A stretch of 64,000 bases of DNA. Origin: Zea mays. Its lineage: Eukaryota; Streptophyta; Magnoliopsida; Poales; Poaceae. Position numbers and translations under genes: made by a program. Shown one piece after another: positions 33,352 through 43,053 of this stretch (positions are counted from its first letter, which is position 1; every line of letters begins with the position of its first letter). The DNA is taken from the NCBI RefSeq assembly GCF_902167145.1, contig NC_050098.1:128600207-128664206 (forward strand), in the 5' to 3' direction. The notes below the pieces were generated by a model. It made no database searches and was not told where the DNA came from. It was given only the letters and a program-made list of their open reading frames with translations.

Positions 33352-35143
33352 TGTCACACCCGGTTTTAGAAGGCAAACCGAATGCGAACCATGTACGTGC
33401 CAGGATCAGTTATTCACGTACACAGCAGTTACATAATATGGACATCATCACACAGTGCTCAAAATAGCATTAATAAGGGAAATAGTCGATTACATCATAC
33501 GTCTGAGACGTCCATATAGTTCTTACAATAAATCAAAGTGCGGAAAAGAAACGTAGATAACCGCGGCCTTCACAGGCAGCCAACTGGGGGTTGCCGCTAA
33601 CCCACACCTAGAACTCGTCGTAATCTTGGAATCCTGGAAGTCTCCTTCCACAGCTTCATCTTCGCCTGAGCAGTGGTTGCAATGCTGACAACCTGGGGAT
33701 GGGGGGGGTTTGGTGTGTAGAGCAAGGGTGAGTACACATCAACATACTCAGCAAGTATCCTGTTTGGCTGTAGTGGACTAGCTTTATGTGGGGATAAGTC
33801 AAGCAATTGCTTTTAGTTGGTCAGATTATTATTTACTAATAGAAAGCCAAGTTTTAGCATTAACCCAAGTTATTAACCCAAACGTACTCCTTTCCAAACG
33901 GAAAGAGTACCACTTACCAGCATCATAGTCATAACCAGAATCATCAATCTCGTATCCACCTGTACCAAAGTATCTCTGATCAAGTACCACTAATCACTGG
34001 AGCTCCCTTGGCCGCTCATAACCGCGAGCACGGCTGATATATCAGTTTTCAAACACTCTGCAGAGGTTGTGCACTTTACCCACAAGCCGTGATTCCCATT
34101 CTGCCCGGAGAGAGCTACTCCCCATTGACCACTACCTAGGTGGCCTAGCAGGGCATCACTACGTAGCCTTTACAAAGATTCCCCGGGACTGTAGCCACCC
34201 GTTAGGTTTCCTAAATGCACCGCACTCCTCCCCAAGGGGCGAACCCAAACTTGGCAGAGCGAGCCGCATACACCGAGCCCCATTGACGGCACGACGGCTA
34301 AGTGAACTACACCCCGGATCCTCTAATTATTCAGCTAAGGGCACCCCATTCCACCCTCATGGTTGCACTGTTTTCCCGGGCGGTCATCCATAGAACAGGT
34401 CCTTACGGAGAGGCACTCGAGAAACCGCTCGAGCCCCCTTGATGACCACAAGCATAACATCATAATAAGAGAAGGGAAAACAGCGTATCATAGATAATCT
34501 CATCATGTTCATTGATTAGAGTTTGAGCAATAGCATAAAGCTAAACAGTAATAATCCAACCCAGATAGGTAAACAAGGACATGGATAACAAAAGCTAGTC
34601 AATCCTTAGGCATAAATGTGTAAAGCGGGAGGTGAATTAAAGAATGTATAGGACATAGATAGGTCAAGGGACACTTGCCTCCACCAACCGACGGCTGCTC
34701 AGGGGCTTCTCCTGCGAGTTCCTCGGGCTCTTCAACCGGATCGTTCTCTAAGCGAGTGCAAACATACATACATCCATCCATCGAAATTAGGAAACCAACA
34801 GTACACCATACAAGAGAACAAGTAAAGCAAATATGCATAGAGTACCACATACGATAATGAATTTACTTTGGTTAGAAAGAAACGAGGGAAAGCTTCGCAA
34901 GAGTTGAGGCTTATACTCGAGGAACACTACGGGTAAACGAAAGACTAGACGTCACGTGCTCTAGTTTTAATTAGTTCTAACAAAAGAATTAGCTACATGC
35001 ACTAATGTAATCGCAACCACTTTTAGTAGATTAACATTGAACGAGATAGATGATTAGTTATACGAATTAACTAACGTAACCAATTTCCAAATTGAGACTC
35101 CTATCTTACTAATATAAACGACGTGATTAGCGCATATAGGAGA

Positions 35144-35207
35144 CGGGGGGGTAGACGAGGGGTTAGGGGGGGGGGTAGACGAGGGGTTAGGGGGGGTAGA
35201 CGAGGCA
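35144..35207. repeat. G-run repeat in LTR of C
   Basis: Three copies of GGGGGGGTAGACGAGG spaced by GGTTA. Long G runs on the plus strand could form quadruplexes; the plus strand is the template strand for LTR transcription. Confidence 0.8.
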
Positions 35208-35299
35208 CGACGAGTCGTGCCAAGGCACGCGCACTATGCGGGCACGCACGGACTAACCGTACGCACGTCGGGGCCGTGCGCTAGCCGAGCTCTAAGCCG

Positions 35300-36240
35300 C
35301 GCGCCATAGGCACGCTGGGCCAAGCTCGAGGCCACGCAGGGGCCGACACGACGCGAGCAAGGCACGGAGGGGCGAGTGGGCAAGCACGCCGGGGCCAGCG
35401 AGCACGAGCGAGCGAGGACGCGGCCGGACGAGGCCGAGCGCGGGGACGGGCGGCCGAACCGGGGCACAGGGGCGGTTGAACCGGGGGGGCGCCGAGCTCG
35501 CCGAGAGGCGGGCGCGCGCGGGCGGGGCCGAGCGGGCGCGAGGGCGGCGAGGCGGGGCCGACGCGGGCGCGGGGCAGCCGAGGGCGGCCAAGCCGGGGGG
35601 CGGGGCCAAGGGGCGCGCCGGGGCGAGGGCGGGCCGGGCGGCTCGCCGGAGGCGGCCAGGCGCGGGGACGAGGCCGAGCGGGCGGCCGGGCCGAGCGGGC
35701 GGCCGGGCCGAGCGGGACGCCGGAAGCGGGCGGCCGAGCCGGGCGGCGCGAGCGGCCGGGCCGGGACGGGGGCTCGCCGGAGCGCGGGCGGCCGAGCTCG
35801 GGGACGGGCGGGGCACGGGCGGCCGAGCTCGCCGGAGCGCGGGGAAGGGCGGGGCGCGGCCGGGAGGGACGCCGGGGCGCGGGCGCGGCCGGGAAGGACG
35901 CCGGGGCGCGAGCGGCCGGGAAGGACGCCGGGGCGCGAGCGGCCGGCCCGGGCGGCGCGGGGGGAGCGGTGGCCGGGCCGGGGCCGAGCGGGGTCGGGGA
36001 CGGGCGCGGGGTCGCCGGAGCGCGGCCGGGCGGGGCCGAGCGAGGGCGGCCGGCGCGGGCGGGGACGGGCGCGGGACGCCGGGGCGCGGGGACGGGCGGC
36101 GCCCATGGCGCGGGGGGGGGGGGGGGAGGGCGCCGGGGGGGAGAGGAGGAGAGGGGGGGAAGGGGGGAGAAGGGGTCTCACCGGAGGGGAGCGGCGGCGG
36201 CGGCGCCGGGGGGCGGCGGCGGCGCGGGGGAGCGGCGGCG
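35300..36240. repeat. GC-rich low-complexity segment in LTR of C
   Basis: CGGGCCGAGCGGG-, CGCCGGGGCGCGGG- and GGCGGCGCGGG-like short units, with a run of 15 G at 36112-36126. Long overlapping frames in several frames and both strands reflect base composition, so I annotate no gene. Confidence 0.85.
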
Positions 36241-36244
36241 GCGG

Positions 36245-36295
36245 CGGCTAGGGTTAGGGTTGGGGTGAGAGAGAGAGAGAGAGAGAGAGAGATGA
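36245..36295 (-). promoter_or_regulatory. CT-rich tract and telo-box-like leader in LTR of C
   Basis: Minus strand reads a (TC)12-like tract, then CACCCCAACCCTAACCCTAG and GCCGCCGCCGCC. The pyrimidine patch plus ACCCTA motif is typical of 5' leaders of plant housekeeping and ribosomal-protein genes. I see no clear TATA upstream, so the start site is inferred. A donor-like CGGTGAGA follows at 36176-36183. Confidence 0.5.
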
Positions 36296-36713
36296 CGGGC
36301 GGGGCCCGCGGGGGGGGATTTTTGGGAAAAAAGAAAAGGGTGGGGGCGGCTGGGCCGGATGGGCCCAAAGCGGGGGGAAGGGGGGCGCGCGGCTGGGCCG
36401 GCCAGGAGGCCCACGCGGGAGGGGAGAGGGGAGGGGGCGGCTGGGCCGCCAGCTGGGCCGGCCGAAGGGGGGGGCTGGGCCGAAATGGGAAAGGGAGGGA
36501 GGGAGAGAAAAAGAAAGAGGGTTTTCTTTTTCTAAAATCTAATTTTCTTTGGATGAATGCTTTCACATTTTAATCAATCAAAAAATATGCATGATTCGGC
36601 ATGGTGCATCATACGAAATAAAGTGTTTTAAGGTTTTGCTTTACACGAGGTCTAAAGCCAAAACCCGCTGCGACTTTGAAAAGATCAAGGCTTAGCGAGA
36701 AGAAAAGGAAAGA

Positions 36714-36777
36714 GTAACGCCTGAATTTGGTGAGAGAAAAGAAGAAAAAAAATCTACCCCCAAATTCAGGACGTTAC
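36714..36777. repeat. Inverted repeat at the U3 edge of LTR of C
   Basis: GTAACGCCTGAATTTGG (36714-36730) is inverted at 36760-36777 with one bulged base. The hairpin includes the outermost bases that integrase would recognise. Confidence 0.85.
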
Positions 36778-36778
36778 A

Positions 36779-36799
36779 AACCTATCCCCCTTAAAAGAA
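36779..36799 (-). other. Polypurine tract of C
   Basis: Minus strand CTTTTAAGGGGGATAGGTT next to the LTR, like those of A and B. Confidence 0.85.
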
Positions 36800-36814
36800 T
36801 CTCGCCCTCGAGAT

Positions 36815-39800
36815 TCAGGGTTGGCTAGCAAAGAGCTCAGGGTATTTGGCCATCAGATCATCTTCACGCTCCCAGGTTGCTTCTTCCTCTGAGTGATGGT
36901 CCCATCTGACTTTGCACATTCTGATGGTCTTCCTTCGGGTGACTCTGTCTGCAACCTCAAGGATTTGCACTGGCTTCTCAACGTAGGTCAAGTCCTCCTG
37001 GACTTCAAGACCTTCCACTGGCAACTGCTCTTCTGGCACACGCAAGCACTTCTTCAACTGAGACACATGAAAGACATCATGCACAGCAGACAAATTCTTT
37101 GGAAAACTGAGCTGATAGGCCACTTCTCCACGTCTTGCAAGAATCTGATACGGACCAATGTAGCGGGGTGCTAGATTGCCCTTCACTCCGAATCTTCTGA
37201 CTCCTCTGATCGGTGACACTTTCAGATAGACAAAGTCTCCGACTTCGAAACTCAGCTCTCTTCTTCTTGTGTCTGCATAGCTTCGCTGCCTCGATTGCGC
37301 TATCTTCAGATTCTCTCGGACCATCTTGATGTTCTCTTCGGCTTCAAGCAAAATGTCTGGCCCAAACACTTGCTTTTCTCCAGGCTGATCCCATTGCAAC
37401 GGAGTTCTACAACTCCTTCCATAAAGCGCCTGAAATGGTGACATCTTTAAACTGGCCTGGTAACTGTTGTTATAGGAAAATTCTGCATAAGGCAATCTCT
37501 TATCCCATCCGGACTGATCTTGCAACGCACAGGCTCTCAACATATCTTCAAGAATTTGATTGGTTCTTTCGGTCTGGCCATCTGTCTGCGGATGATAAGC
37601 TGAACTGAAATTCAGATGCGTGCCCAAAGCTTCATGCAACTGCTGCCAGAAATGAGAGGTGAACTGCGTTCCTCTGTCTGACACTATCTTCTTTGGCACA
37701 CCATGAAGACAAACGATCCGAGACATATACAACTCTGCCAATACGGCACTGCTATAGTTGGTCTTGACAGGTATGAAGTGGGCTGACTTGGTCAAACGGT
37801 CCACTACTACCCAAATGGAATCGTAGCCGGCTCGAGTGCGAGGCAATCCGACTATGAAATCCATACCAATTTCATCCCATTTCCACCGAGGGATCTGCAA
37901 CGGTTGCAACAATCCGGCAGGTCTCTGGTGCTCTGCCTTAATTCTTCGGCAACTATCGCACATAGCCACATGCTCTGCGATTTCTCTCTTCATTCCGTAC
38001 CACCAGAATTTCTTCTTCAGGTCCTGATACATCTTCTCACTGCCAGGGTGAATCGAATAAGCTGTCTCATGAGCTTCCTTGAGAATCAACTCCTGAATGG
38101 ACTGGACATTGCGAACACACAAGCGGTCTTTGAACCATATCACGCCTTCTGCATCTTCTCGAAAATCTTTGTCTTTGCCTTCTAGAATCAGTCGCCGGAT
38201 CTCACTGATTTTCTCATCATTCTTCTGCGCTTCTTTGATTTCGCGCTCCAAGGTAGGTTCCAACTCAACTGTAACTCCTCGCGAATTGTTCAGAAATCCG
38301 AGACTCAACCTGTCAAACTCTTTGGCCAACTCATAAGGCATCGGACGAGCGACCATCAGATTGACTTGACTCTTTCTGCTCAAAGCATCTGCCACTACGT
38401 TTGCTTTACCTGGATGGTAATGAATCTCCAACTCATAATCTTTGATCAACTCTAACCATCTTCGCTGCCTCATGTTCAACTCTGACTGAGTGAATATGTA
38501 CTTCAGACTCTTATGGTCTGTGTAGACATCGCATCTCTGTCCATACAGATAGTGCCTCCATGTCTTCAGTGCGTGAACCACTGCTGCCAACTCTAGATCG
38601 TGGATTGGGTAATTCTTCTCATGAACCTTCAGCTGTCGGGACGAGTAAGCCACAACTCTTCCCTCTTGCATTAACACACATCCCAACCCTGTGTAACAAG
38701 CATCACAATACACCGAGAAGGGCTTGTGCACATCAGGCAAGACTAGGACAGGCGCTGTAGTCAACTTCTCTTTCAGCGCTTCAAAGGCCTCTTGGCATTT
38801 CTGGGTCCACTTGAACTCAACTTTGTTGCCTAGCAACGCTGTCATTGGTTTCGCAATCTTCGAAAACCCTTCAATGAATCGCCGATAATATCCTGCCATT
38901 CCAATGAAGCTCTTGATTCCTCGGACATCTGTTGGCGCTTTCCAGTTCAAAATGTCTGCCACTTTCTTCGGATCCACAGCCAATCCTTCCTTGTTGATTA
39001 TATGACCCAAGAACAGGACTTCATTGATCCAAAACTCACACTTGCTCAACTTTGCATACAGCTGGTGCTCTCGCAATCTCTGCAACACCATCCTCAAATG
39101 TTTTGCGTGCTCTTCTTCGCTTTGAGAATAAACCAGAATGTCATCAATGAATACCACCACAAACTTATCGAGATAATCCATGAATACACTGTTCATCAAG
39201 TTCATGAAGAATGCTGGCGCATTGGTCAAACCAAAAGACATCACTGTGAACTCATACAACCCATACTTGGAAATGAATGCCGTCTTCGGAATATCCGAAG
39301 GTCGGATTCTGAGCTGATGATAACCTGACCTCAGATCAATCTTGGAGAACACACTGGCTCCTCTCAACTGGTCGAACAGATCTTCAATCCTGGGCAAAGG
39401 ATACTTGTTCTTGATCGTTACCTCATTCAAAGCTCGATAATCAATACACATCCTCTTGGTGCCATCTTTCTTCTCCACAAATAGGACAGGGGCGACCCAA
39501 GGCGAGGTGCTTGGCCGAATGTAACCTTTCTCTGACAGCTCATCAATTTGCTTCTTAAGTTCATCCAACTCTGGTCCAGATATTCTGTAGGCTCTCTTGA
39601 AGATAGGGGCGGTTCCGGGAAGAAGCTCTATGGCAAACTCAACTTTCCGCTCTGGTGGCATACCCGGTAAGTCCTTTGGAAACACATCTGGGAACTCGGA
39701 CACAACCTTGATACTCTCAATTGGGTCTGCTTCACTGCTATCAACAGCTATCTGATAACAACTTCCTTTCTTTGGCTCAGGCGGGACTAACTCAGTCACC

Positions 39801-41374
39801 ACTTCCTCTCCAAGTGGGGACACCAACTTGATTGTCCTTTTATCACAACTGATAACTGCCTGATACTTATCTAGCCAATTCATCCCTAGGATGACATCTA
39901 TTCCCTGAGTACCCATTACTATAAGGTTGGCGGGAAACGCTATCCCCCTTATTTCCACACTTATATTCAAGCAAATGCTATCGGCTCGAATTCTACCACC
40001 GGCTGAGTCAATTTGAATGGGGGTTGACATGGTAGTAATTGGAAGATTATGTGCTTCTACCCATGATGCAGTAATGAAAGAATGTGTTGCTCCAGTATCA
40101 AATAACACTTCTGCAATATGGGAGTCGACTGGGAACATACCTACTATCATGTCGGGGGTCTCCTGAACTGCTTCAGCTTCCAAGTGGTTCAGCCTTCCAT
40201 GATTATAGCGCGGCTGAGAGCGATTGCCTGCTCCAGGCTGAGGCACATTCTGCTTTGCTGGGGCATTGGGGCCTGACTGCTGCTGGGCTGCCTTCTTCGG
40301 ACATTGCATCACCCAGTGGCCTTGCTCTCCACAGTGGAAACATGCCCTGTTTCCAACCTGAGCTGGTGCTGCCTGATTGTTCTGCTGGTTTGCTGGGGCA
40401 GGAAGGCGAGGTGCCTGCTGATTCTGCCTTTGAAACTGACCTCCTGACTGATTGCTCTGACGGTTCTGATACTGATTCTGAGGGTACTGCCTTTGAAACT
40501 GCTGAAGCTGCTGAGGTGGACGCTGGTTCTGCCTGAACTGCTGAGGTTGATTGCCTGAGAAACGAGGACGATTGCTGCTTCCAGGCTGGGGTCCACTGAT
40601 CTTGCGCTTACGATCTTCCATCTCCTTGCGCTTTCTCTCCGTCATGATTGCTCTGTCAATCAGGTGCTGGAATGTCGGGAAGGTGTGATTCATCAGCTGA
40701 TACTGAAGAGGGTCAACCAAGCCTCTCAGGAAACGGTACTGTCGCTTGGCGTCGGTGTTGACATCTTCAGGAGCATAGCGAGACAATTGCAGAAACCTGT
40801 CTCGGTACTCACTGACAGACAATGGCCCTTGCTTGAGAGCCAGGAACTCCTCCTTCTTTACTGTCATCAAACCTGCAGGGACATGATACTGACGAAAGCT
40901 ACCTCTGAACTCTTCCCAGGTGATGGCGTCAGGGTGGGCATGGGTGGCGAGGTAAGACTCCCACCATGACTGGGCTGCCCCTCTCAACAGACGGGGACCA
41001 TACAGGACTTTCTCCCTGTCATCGCACTGAGCGGTATGCAACTCCCGCTCCACAGTGCGCAGCCAGTCTTCAGCATCCATAGGGTCAGAAGAATGAGCGA
41101 ACGTTGGTGGATGACCTCTCATGAATTCAGCACGCTTGTCTCTGGGCATCTGAGGCTGAGGTTGAGGTGGAGCTTGCTGCTGCTGCTGCTGCTGCTGCTG
41201 AATGGCGGCCAAAGTCTGACCGATGGCTTGAACTGCCTGAGTCTGCATCAGAAACATCTGCTCGATGGACATTGGGGGCGGGGGCGGCAGGTGCTGCTGC
41301 TGGGGCACCTCCTCCTGTTGAGCGGCTCGCTCCTGCTGAGCACGCCTTCCTCCTCTGCGCCTGTTCTCTGACAT
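36815..41374 (-). CDS. gag-pol polyprotein of C (intact, with chromodomain)
   Basis: 1519 residues from [16 protein letters not shown] prefer this Met over one 34 codons upstream because the upstream part is hydrophobic and the ATG directly follows TTCTGCAG. Gag core about 85-250 ([20 protein letters not shown]), Gln-rich linker, zinc knuckle [14 protein letters not shown] at 345-358, protease [11 protein letters not shown] (DTG about 426-428), RT ([32 protein letters not shown]), RNase H ([20 protein letters not shown]), integrase zinc domain ([14 protein letters not shown]) and core ([24 protein letters not shown]), and a C-terminal chromodomain ([20 protein letters not shown]). All catalytic motifs look sound. 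Proteins act in the cytoplasmic particle and then the nucleus, where the chromodomain can guide integration to marked histones. The 5' promoter is missing in this copy. Confidence 0.95.
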   Translation of the reverse strand: MSENRRRGGRRAQQERAAQQEEVPQQQHLPPPPPMSIEQMFLMQTQAVQAIGQTLAAIQQQQQQQQQAPPQPQPQMPRDKRAEFMRGHPPTFAHSSDPMDAEDWLRTVERELHTAQCDDREKVLYGPRLLRGAAQSWWESYLATHAHPDAITWEEFRGSFRQYHVPAGLMTVKKEEFLALKQGPLSVSEYRDRFLQLSRYAPEDVNTDAKRQYRFLRGLVDPLQYQLMNHTFPTFQHLIDRAIMTERKRKEMEDRKRKISGPQPGSSNRPRFSGNQPQQFRQNQRPPQQLQQFQRQYPQNQYQNRQSNQSGGQFQRQNQQAPRLPAPANQQNNQAAPAQVGNRACFHCGEQGHWVMQCPKKAAQQQSGPNAPAKQNVPQPGAGNRSQPRYNHGRLNHLEAEAVQETPDMIVGMFPVDSHIAEVLFDTGATHSFITASWVEAHNLPITTMSTPIQIDSAGGRIRADSICLNISVEIRGIAFPANLIVMGTQGIDVILGMNWLDKYQAVISCDKRTIKLVSPLGEEVVTELVPPEPKKGSCYQIAVDSSEADPIESIKVVSEFPDVFPKDLPGMPPERKVEFAIELLPGTAPIFKRAYRISGPELDELKKQIDELSEKGYIRPSTSPWVAPVLFVEKKDGTKRMCIDYRALNEVTIKNKYPLPRIEDLFDQLRGASVFSKIDLRSGYHQLRIRPSDIPKTAFISKYGLYEFTVMSFGLTNAPAFFMNLMNSVFMDYLDKFVVVFIDDILVYSQSEEEHAKHLRMVLQRLREHQLYAKLSKCEFWINEVLFLGHIINKEGLAVDPKKVADILNWKAPTDVRGIKSFIGMAGYYRRFIEGFSKIAKPMTALLGNKVEFKWTQKCQEAFEALKEKLTTAPVLVLPDVHKPFSVYCDACYTGLGCVLMQEGRVVAYSSRQLKVHEKNYPIHDLELAAVVHALKTWRHYLYGQRCDVYTDHKSLKYIFTQSELNMRQRRWLELIKDYELEIHYHPGKANVVADALSRKSQVNLMVARPMPYELAKEFDRLSLGFLNNSRGVTVELEPTLEREIKEAQKNDEKISEIRRLILEGKDKDFREDAEGVIWFKDRLCVRNVQSIQELILKEAHETAYSIHPGSEKMYQDLKKKFWWYGMKREIAEHVAMCDSCRRIKAEHQRPAGLLQPLQIPRWKWDEIGMDFIVGLPRTRAGYDSIWVVVDRLTKSAHFIPVKTNYSSAVLAELYMSRIVCLHGVPKKIVSDRGTQFTSHFWQQLHEALGTHLNFSSAYHPQTDGQTERTNQILEDMLRACALQDQSGWDKRLPYAEFSYNNSYQASLKMSPFQALYGRSCRTPLQWDQPGEKQVFGPDILLEAEENIKMVRENLKIAQSRQRSYADTRRRELSFEVGDFVYLKVSPIRGVRRFGVKGNLAPRYIGPYQILARRGEVAYQLSFPKNLSAVHDVFHVSQLKKCLRVPEEQLPVEGLEVQEDLTYVEKPVQILEVADRVTRRKTIRMCKVRWDHHSEEEATWEREDDLMAKYPELFASQP

Positions 41375-41779
41375 CTGCAGAATGCAACCACACATCAGAA
41401 CTGATCTGGCAAATCTTGCAGCATAAGAAAAGAGAATAGAATTCTTCAACAGCACTGAACAGATGAGCATCTTCACTGATCTCCAACACAGACCACACAG
41501 CTTCTCAGATAAAGAGGAAAGTGGAATAAAAGGGGTTTCCCAACTATATAGCTAACTCCATTAACATAATAGATAAACCAAAATGCAGGGGATACCCACA
41601 CTCTGGTGACAGTCATTACAAAGATCCAAACCAAACATAGTTCATCATGACAAACATAAATGCACAGGATATAGCAAACTACCCTGTCTAACTAAGACTA
41701 ACTAAGACCGAAACCAACGCTAAGACTAAAGCTTCTACGTATATATTTCGTATTAATTACAAGATCCAACTCTAACGAT
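41375..41779 (-). other. Spacer between accessory ORF and gag of C
   Basis: About 405 bp, T-rich on the minus strand, without an ORF. It ends GTGTGGTTGCATTCTGCAG directly before the gag ATG, like the 3' end of a plant intron. Confidence 0.6.
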
Positions 41780-42793
41780 CTATGGTTCTAGAGTTATCTT
41801 GGTCTTGCAGGCGGGATTGCCATAAGACTGGTGTCCACGCTGAGGTGAGCGGTACGGGTGCTGAGTCCCGACGGGAGCGGGGGAACCACCATCCAGGTGA
41901 CGACGTTCCGCGCGCTCAGCCCGCAGCAGGGCGATCTCAGCACGAGCCCTACTCAGCTCGTCTAATGCATGGTCCAGCTTCGTGTTTAGCACGGCGGCTA
42001 GGTTGACTGTGCTGCTCAACCTAGGATTGCCCTCACCGACAGGTGAGACAATCACGCCTCCTGTGCTGCCAGATGGACGGCGGGGGTAATACTTCAGGTC
42101 AAGACCGTCAGCTGCCCCACCAAAAACCGAGCAGTAGTGCGAAAGCGCACGCCGTGCAGCATCTTGCATGGCTGCCTCAGCTGAGTCCCGCTCAGAGATA
42201 GAATAGTGCTCTGAACAGGCCTCCGCACCCTGGAGACTGTTCTCCGGGCAGCGCACCAAGCAGGTAGCCTCCCAGCGGTCCGGGTAGACCCCGCGACTGT
42301 GCTGGTAGACCACACAGCGATACTCGACGGACCAAGTATGCCGGTCAAATGCCCGACGTAGCAGGGTGTCGAGCGCATCGTGGAAGTGACACCCGCGAGC
42401 AGCGTCGCGAGTGATGGGTCGAGCAACCCATCCTTCCGGCTCAGGGTTAGCAGAGAAGTCGGTGTCGTGGCTCGAGCTGTCGTCGCCACCTCCGTCGTCT
42501 GGGTCTCCTCCAGCAGCTACTCCAGAAGCTGGGGCGCCCAGTGGTGGTGCAGGGGGCGGCTCCAGAGGAAGCACAGGGGAGCAGCTCCTCACAGACTCTA
42601 TCTCCTGGTGGAGCGAGAAGGAAGAGCTCTGCTGCTCCTGTCGTCGACGCTCCTGCTCCTCACGCAGGCGGTGGTGTAGTCTCTCCAAGTGGCTGGACTG
42701 TCCGGCCACGGGACGGCGAAGCGGACGCTCAGCAAGGCGGGAGGGTAAGAAGGGGATGACTGACTTTCGTGCAGTGTGTCTAAGTCGAGCCAT
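41780..42793 (-). CDS. Accessory ORF of C upstream of gag, with histone H3-tail-like start
   Basis: 337 residues, same strand as gag-pol, between primer site and gag; not part of the usual Gypsy gene set and I know no assigned function. Start MARLRHTARKSVIPF: after Met removal, A1 R2 T6 A7 R8 K9 S10 agree with histone H3. Then a basic/coiled segment (HLERLHHRLREEQERRRQEQ), a proline-rich linker with an acidic GDPDDGGGDDSSSHD, a compact domain about 120-230 (WSVEYRCVVYQHSRGVYPDR; SAEAAMQDAARRALSHYCSV) whose beta-strand then Ala-rich helix order recalls a double-stranded RNA-binding fold, and a C-terminal leucine-heptad helix (LNTKLDHALDELSRARAEIA). The ATG follows CTTTTGTAG directly. The frame is clean, so selection may have kept it. 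The RNA-binding idea is weak; the N-terminal match is direct. Confidence 0.85.
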   Translation of the reverse strand: MARLRHTARKSVIPFLPSRLAERPLRRPVAGQSSHLERLHHRLREEQERRRQEQQSSSFSLHQEIESVRSCSPVLPLEPPPAPPLGAPASGVAAGGDPDDGGGDDSSSHDTDFSANPEPEGWVARPITRDAARGCHFHDALDTLLRRAFDRHTWSVEYRCVVYQHSRGVYPDRWEATCLVRCPENSLQGAEACSEHYSISERDSAEAAMQDAARRALSHYCSVFGGAADGLDLKYYPRRPSGSTGGVIVSPVGEGNPRLSSTVNLAAVLNTKLDHALDELSRARAEIALLRAERAERRHLDGGSPAPVGTQHPYRSPQRGHQSYGNPACKTKITLEP

Positions 42794-43037
42794 CTACAAA
42801 AGACATCGCAAGCAAAAGGGTGAGAACAGAATTAATATGACCAGCAAATAATGAATCATAAGTAAATGAAGGATTAGAATAAAACATGATTTTCAACAAG
42901 GTATAATATATAGTAGAACATAGGTTTGGTCGGTATGACCAACTTTTGAAGGGATATCAAAGTCAAGGCAGGGACAGAGGTCTATAGTCCTTAGAACGAC
43001 CATTCTATTCTAGGTTAGCGGTCCTACAGTCAGCACG
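42794..43037 (-). other. Leader of C between primer site and accessory ORF
   Basis: About 244 bp with no ORF. On the minus strand the 3' part is U-rich with a branch-site-like TTCTAATCC and ends GATGTCTTTTGTAG at the ATG of the accessory ORF. It looks like the 3' half of an intron. Confidence 0.5.
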
Positions 43038-43049
43038 GCTTTGATACCA
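43038..43049 (-). other. Primer-binding site of C
   Basis: Minus strand TGGTATCAAAGC, four bases from the U5 end; one mismatch to the usual initiator Met type TGGTATCAGAGC. Confidence 0.88.
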
Positions 43050-43053
43050 CTTA

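Larger units (their letters stand above)
33352..36778 (-). repeat. 3' LTR of C (complete)
   Basis: 3,427 bp: minus strand TGTAACGTCCTGAATTTGG to CGGGTGTGACA. From U3 to U5: an edge hairpin (36714-36777), a CT-rich/telo-box leader near 36250-36295, an extremely GC-rich segment (35300-36240), G-run repeats (35144-35207), and the block shared with other chromovirus LTRs (34020-34400). Confidence 0.93.

Noticed and set aside
34067..34393. A 108-codon ORF repeated at 43771 and, inverted, near 44162-44488
   Set aside because: It recurs only because the LTR segment is repeated; it is antisense to the element, and the related LTR of B keeps nucleotide motifs but not this frame.
36249..36266. Interstitial telomere from TAGGGTTAGGGTTGGGG
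   Set aside because: Only two to three units, placed in a gene-like leader context; better read as a telo-box.
35234..36573. Long overlapping frames on both strands (up to 424 codons)
   Set aside because: The segment is GC-rich low-complexity LTR sequence; almost no stops occur by composition and no domain is visible.
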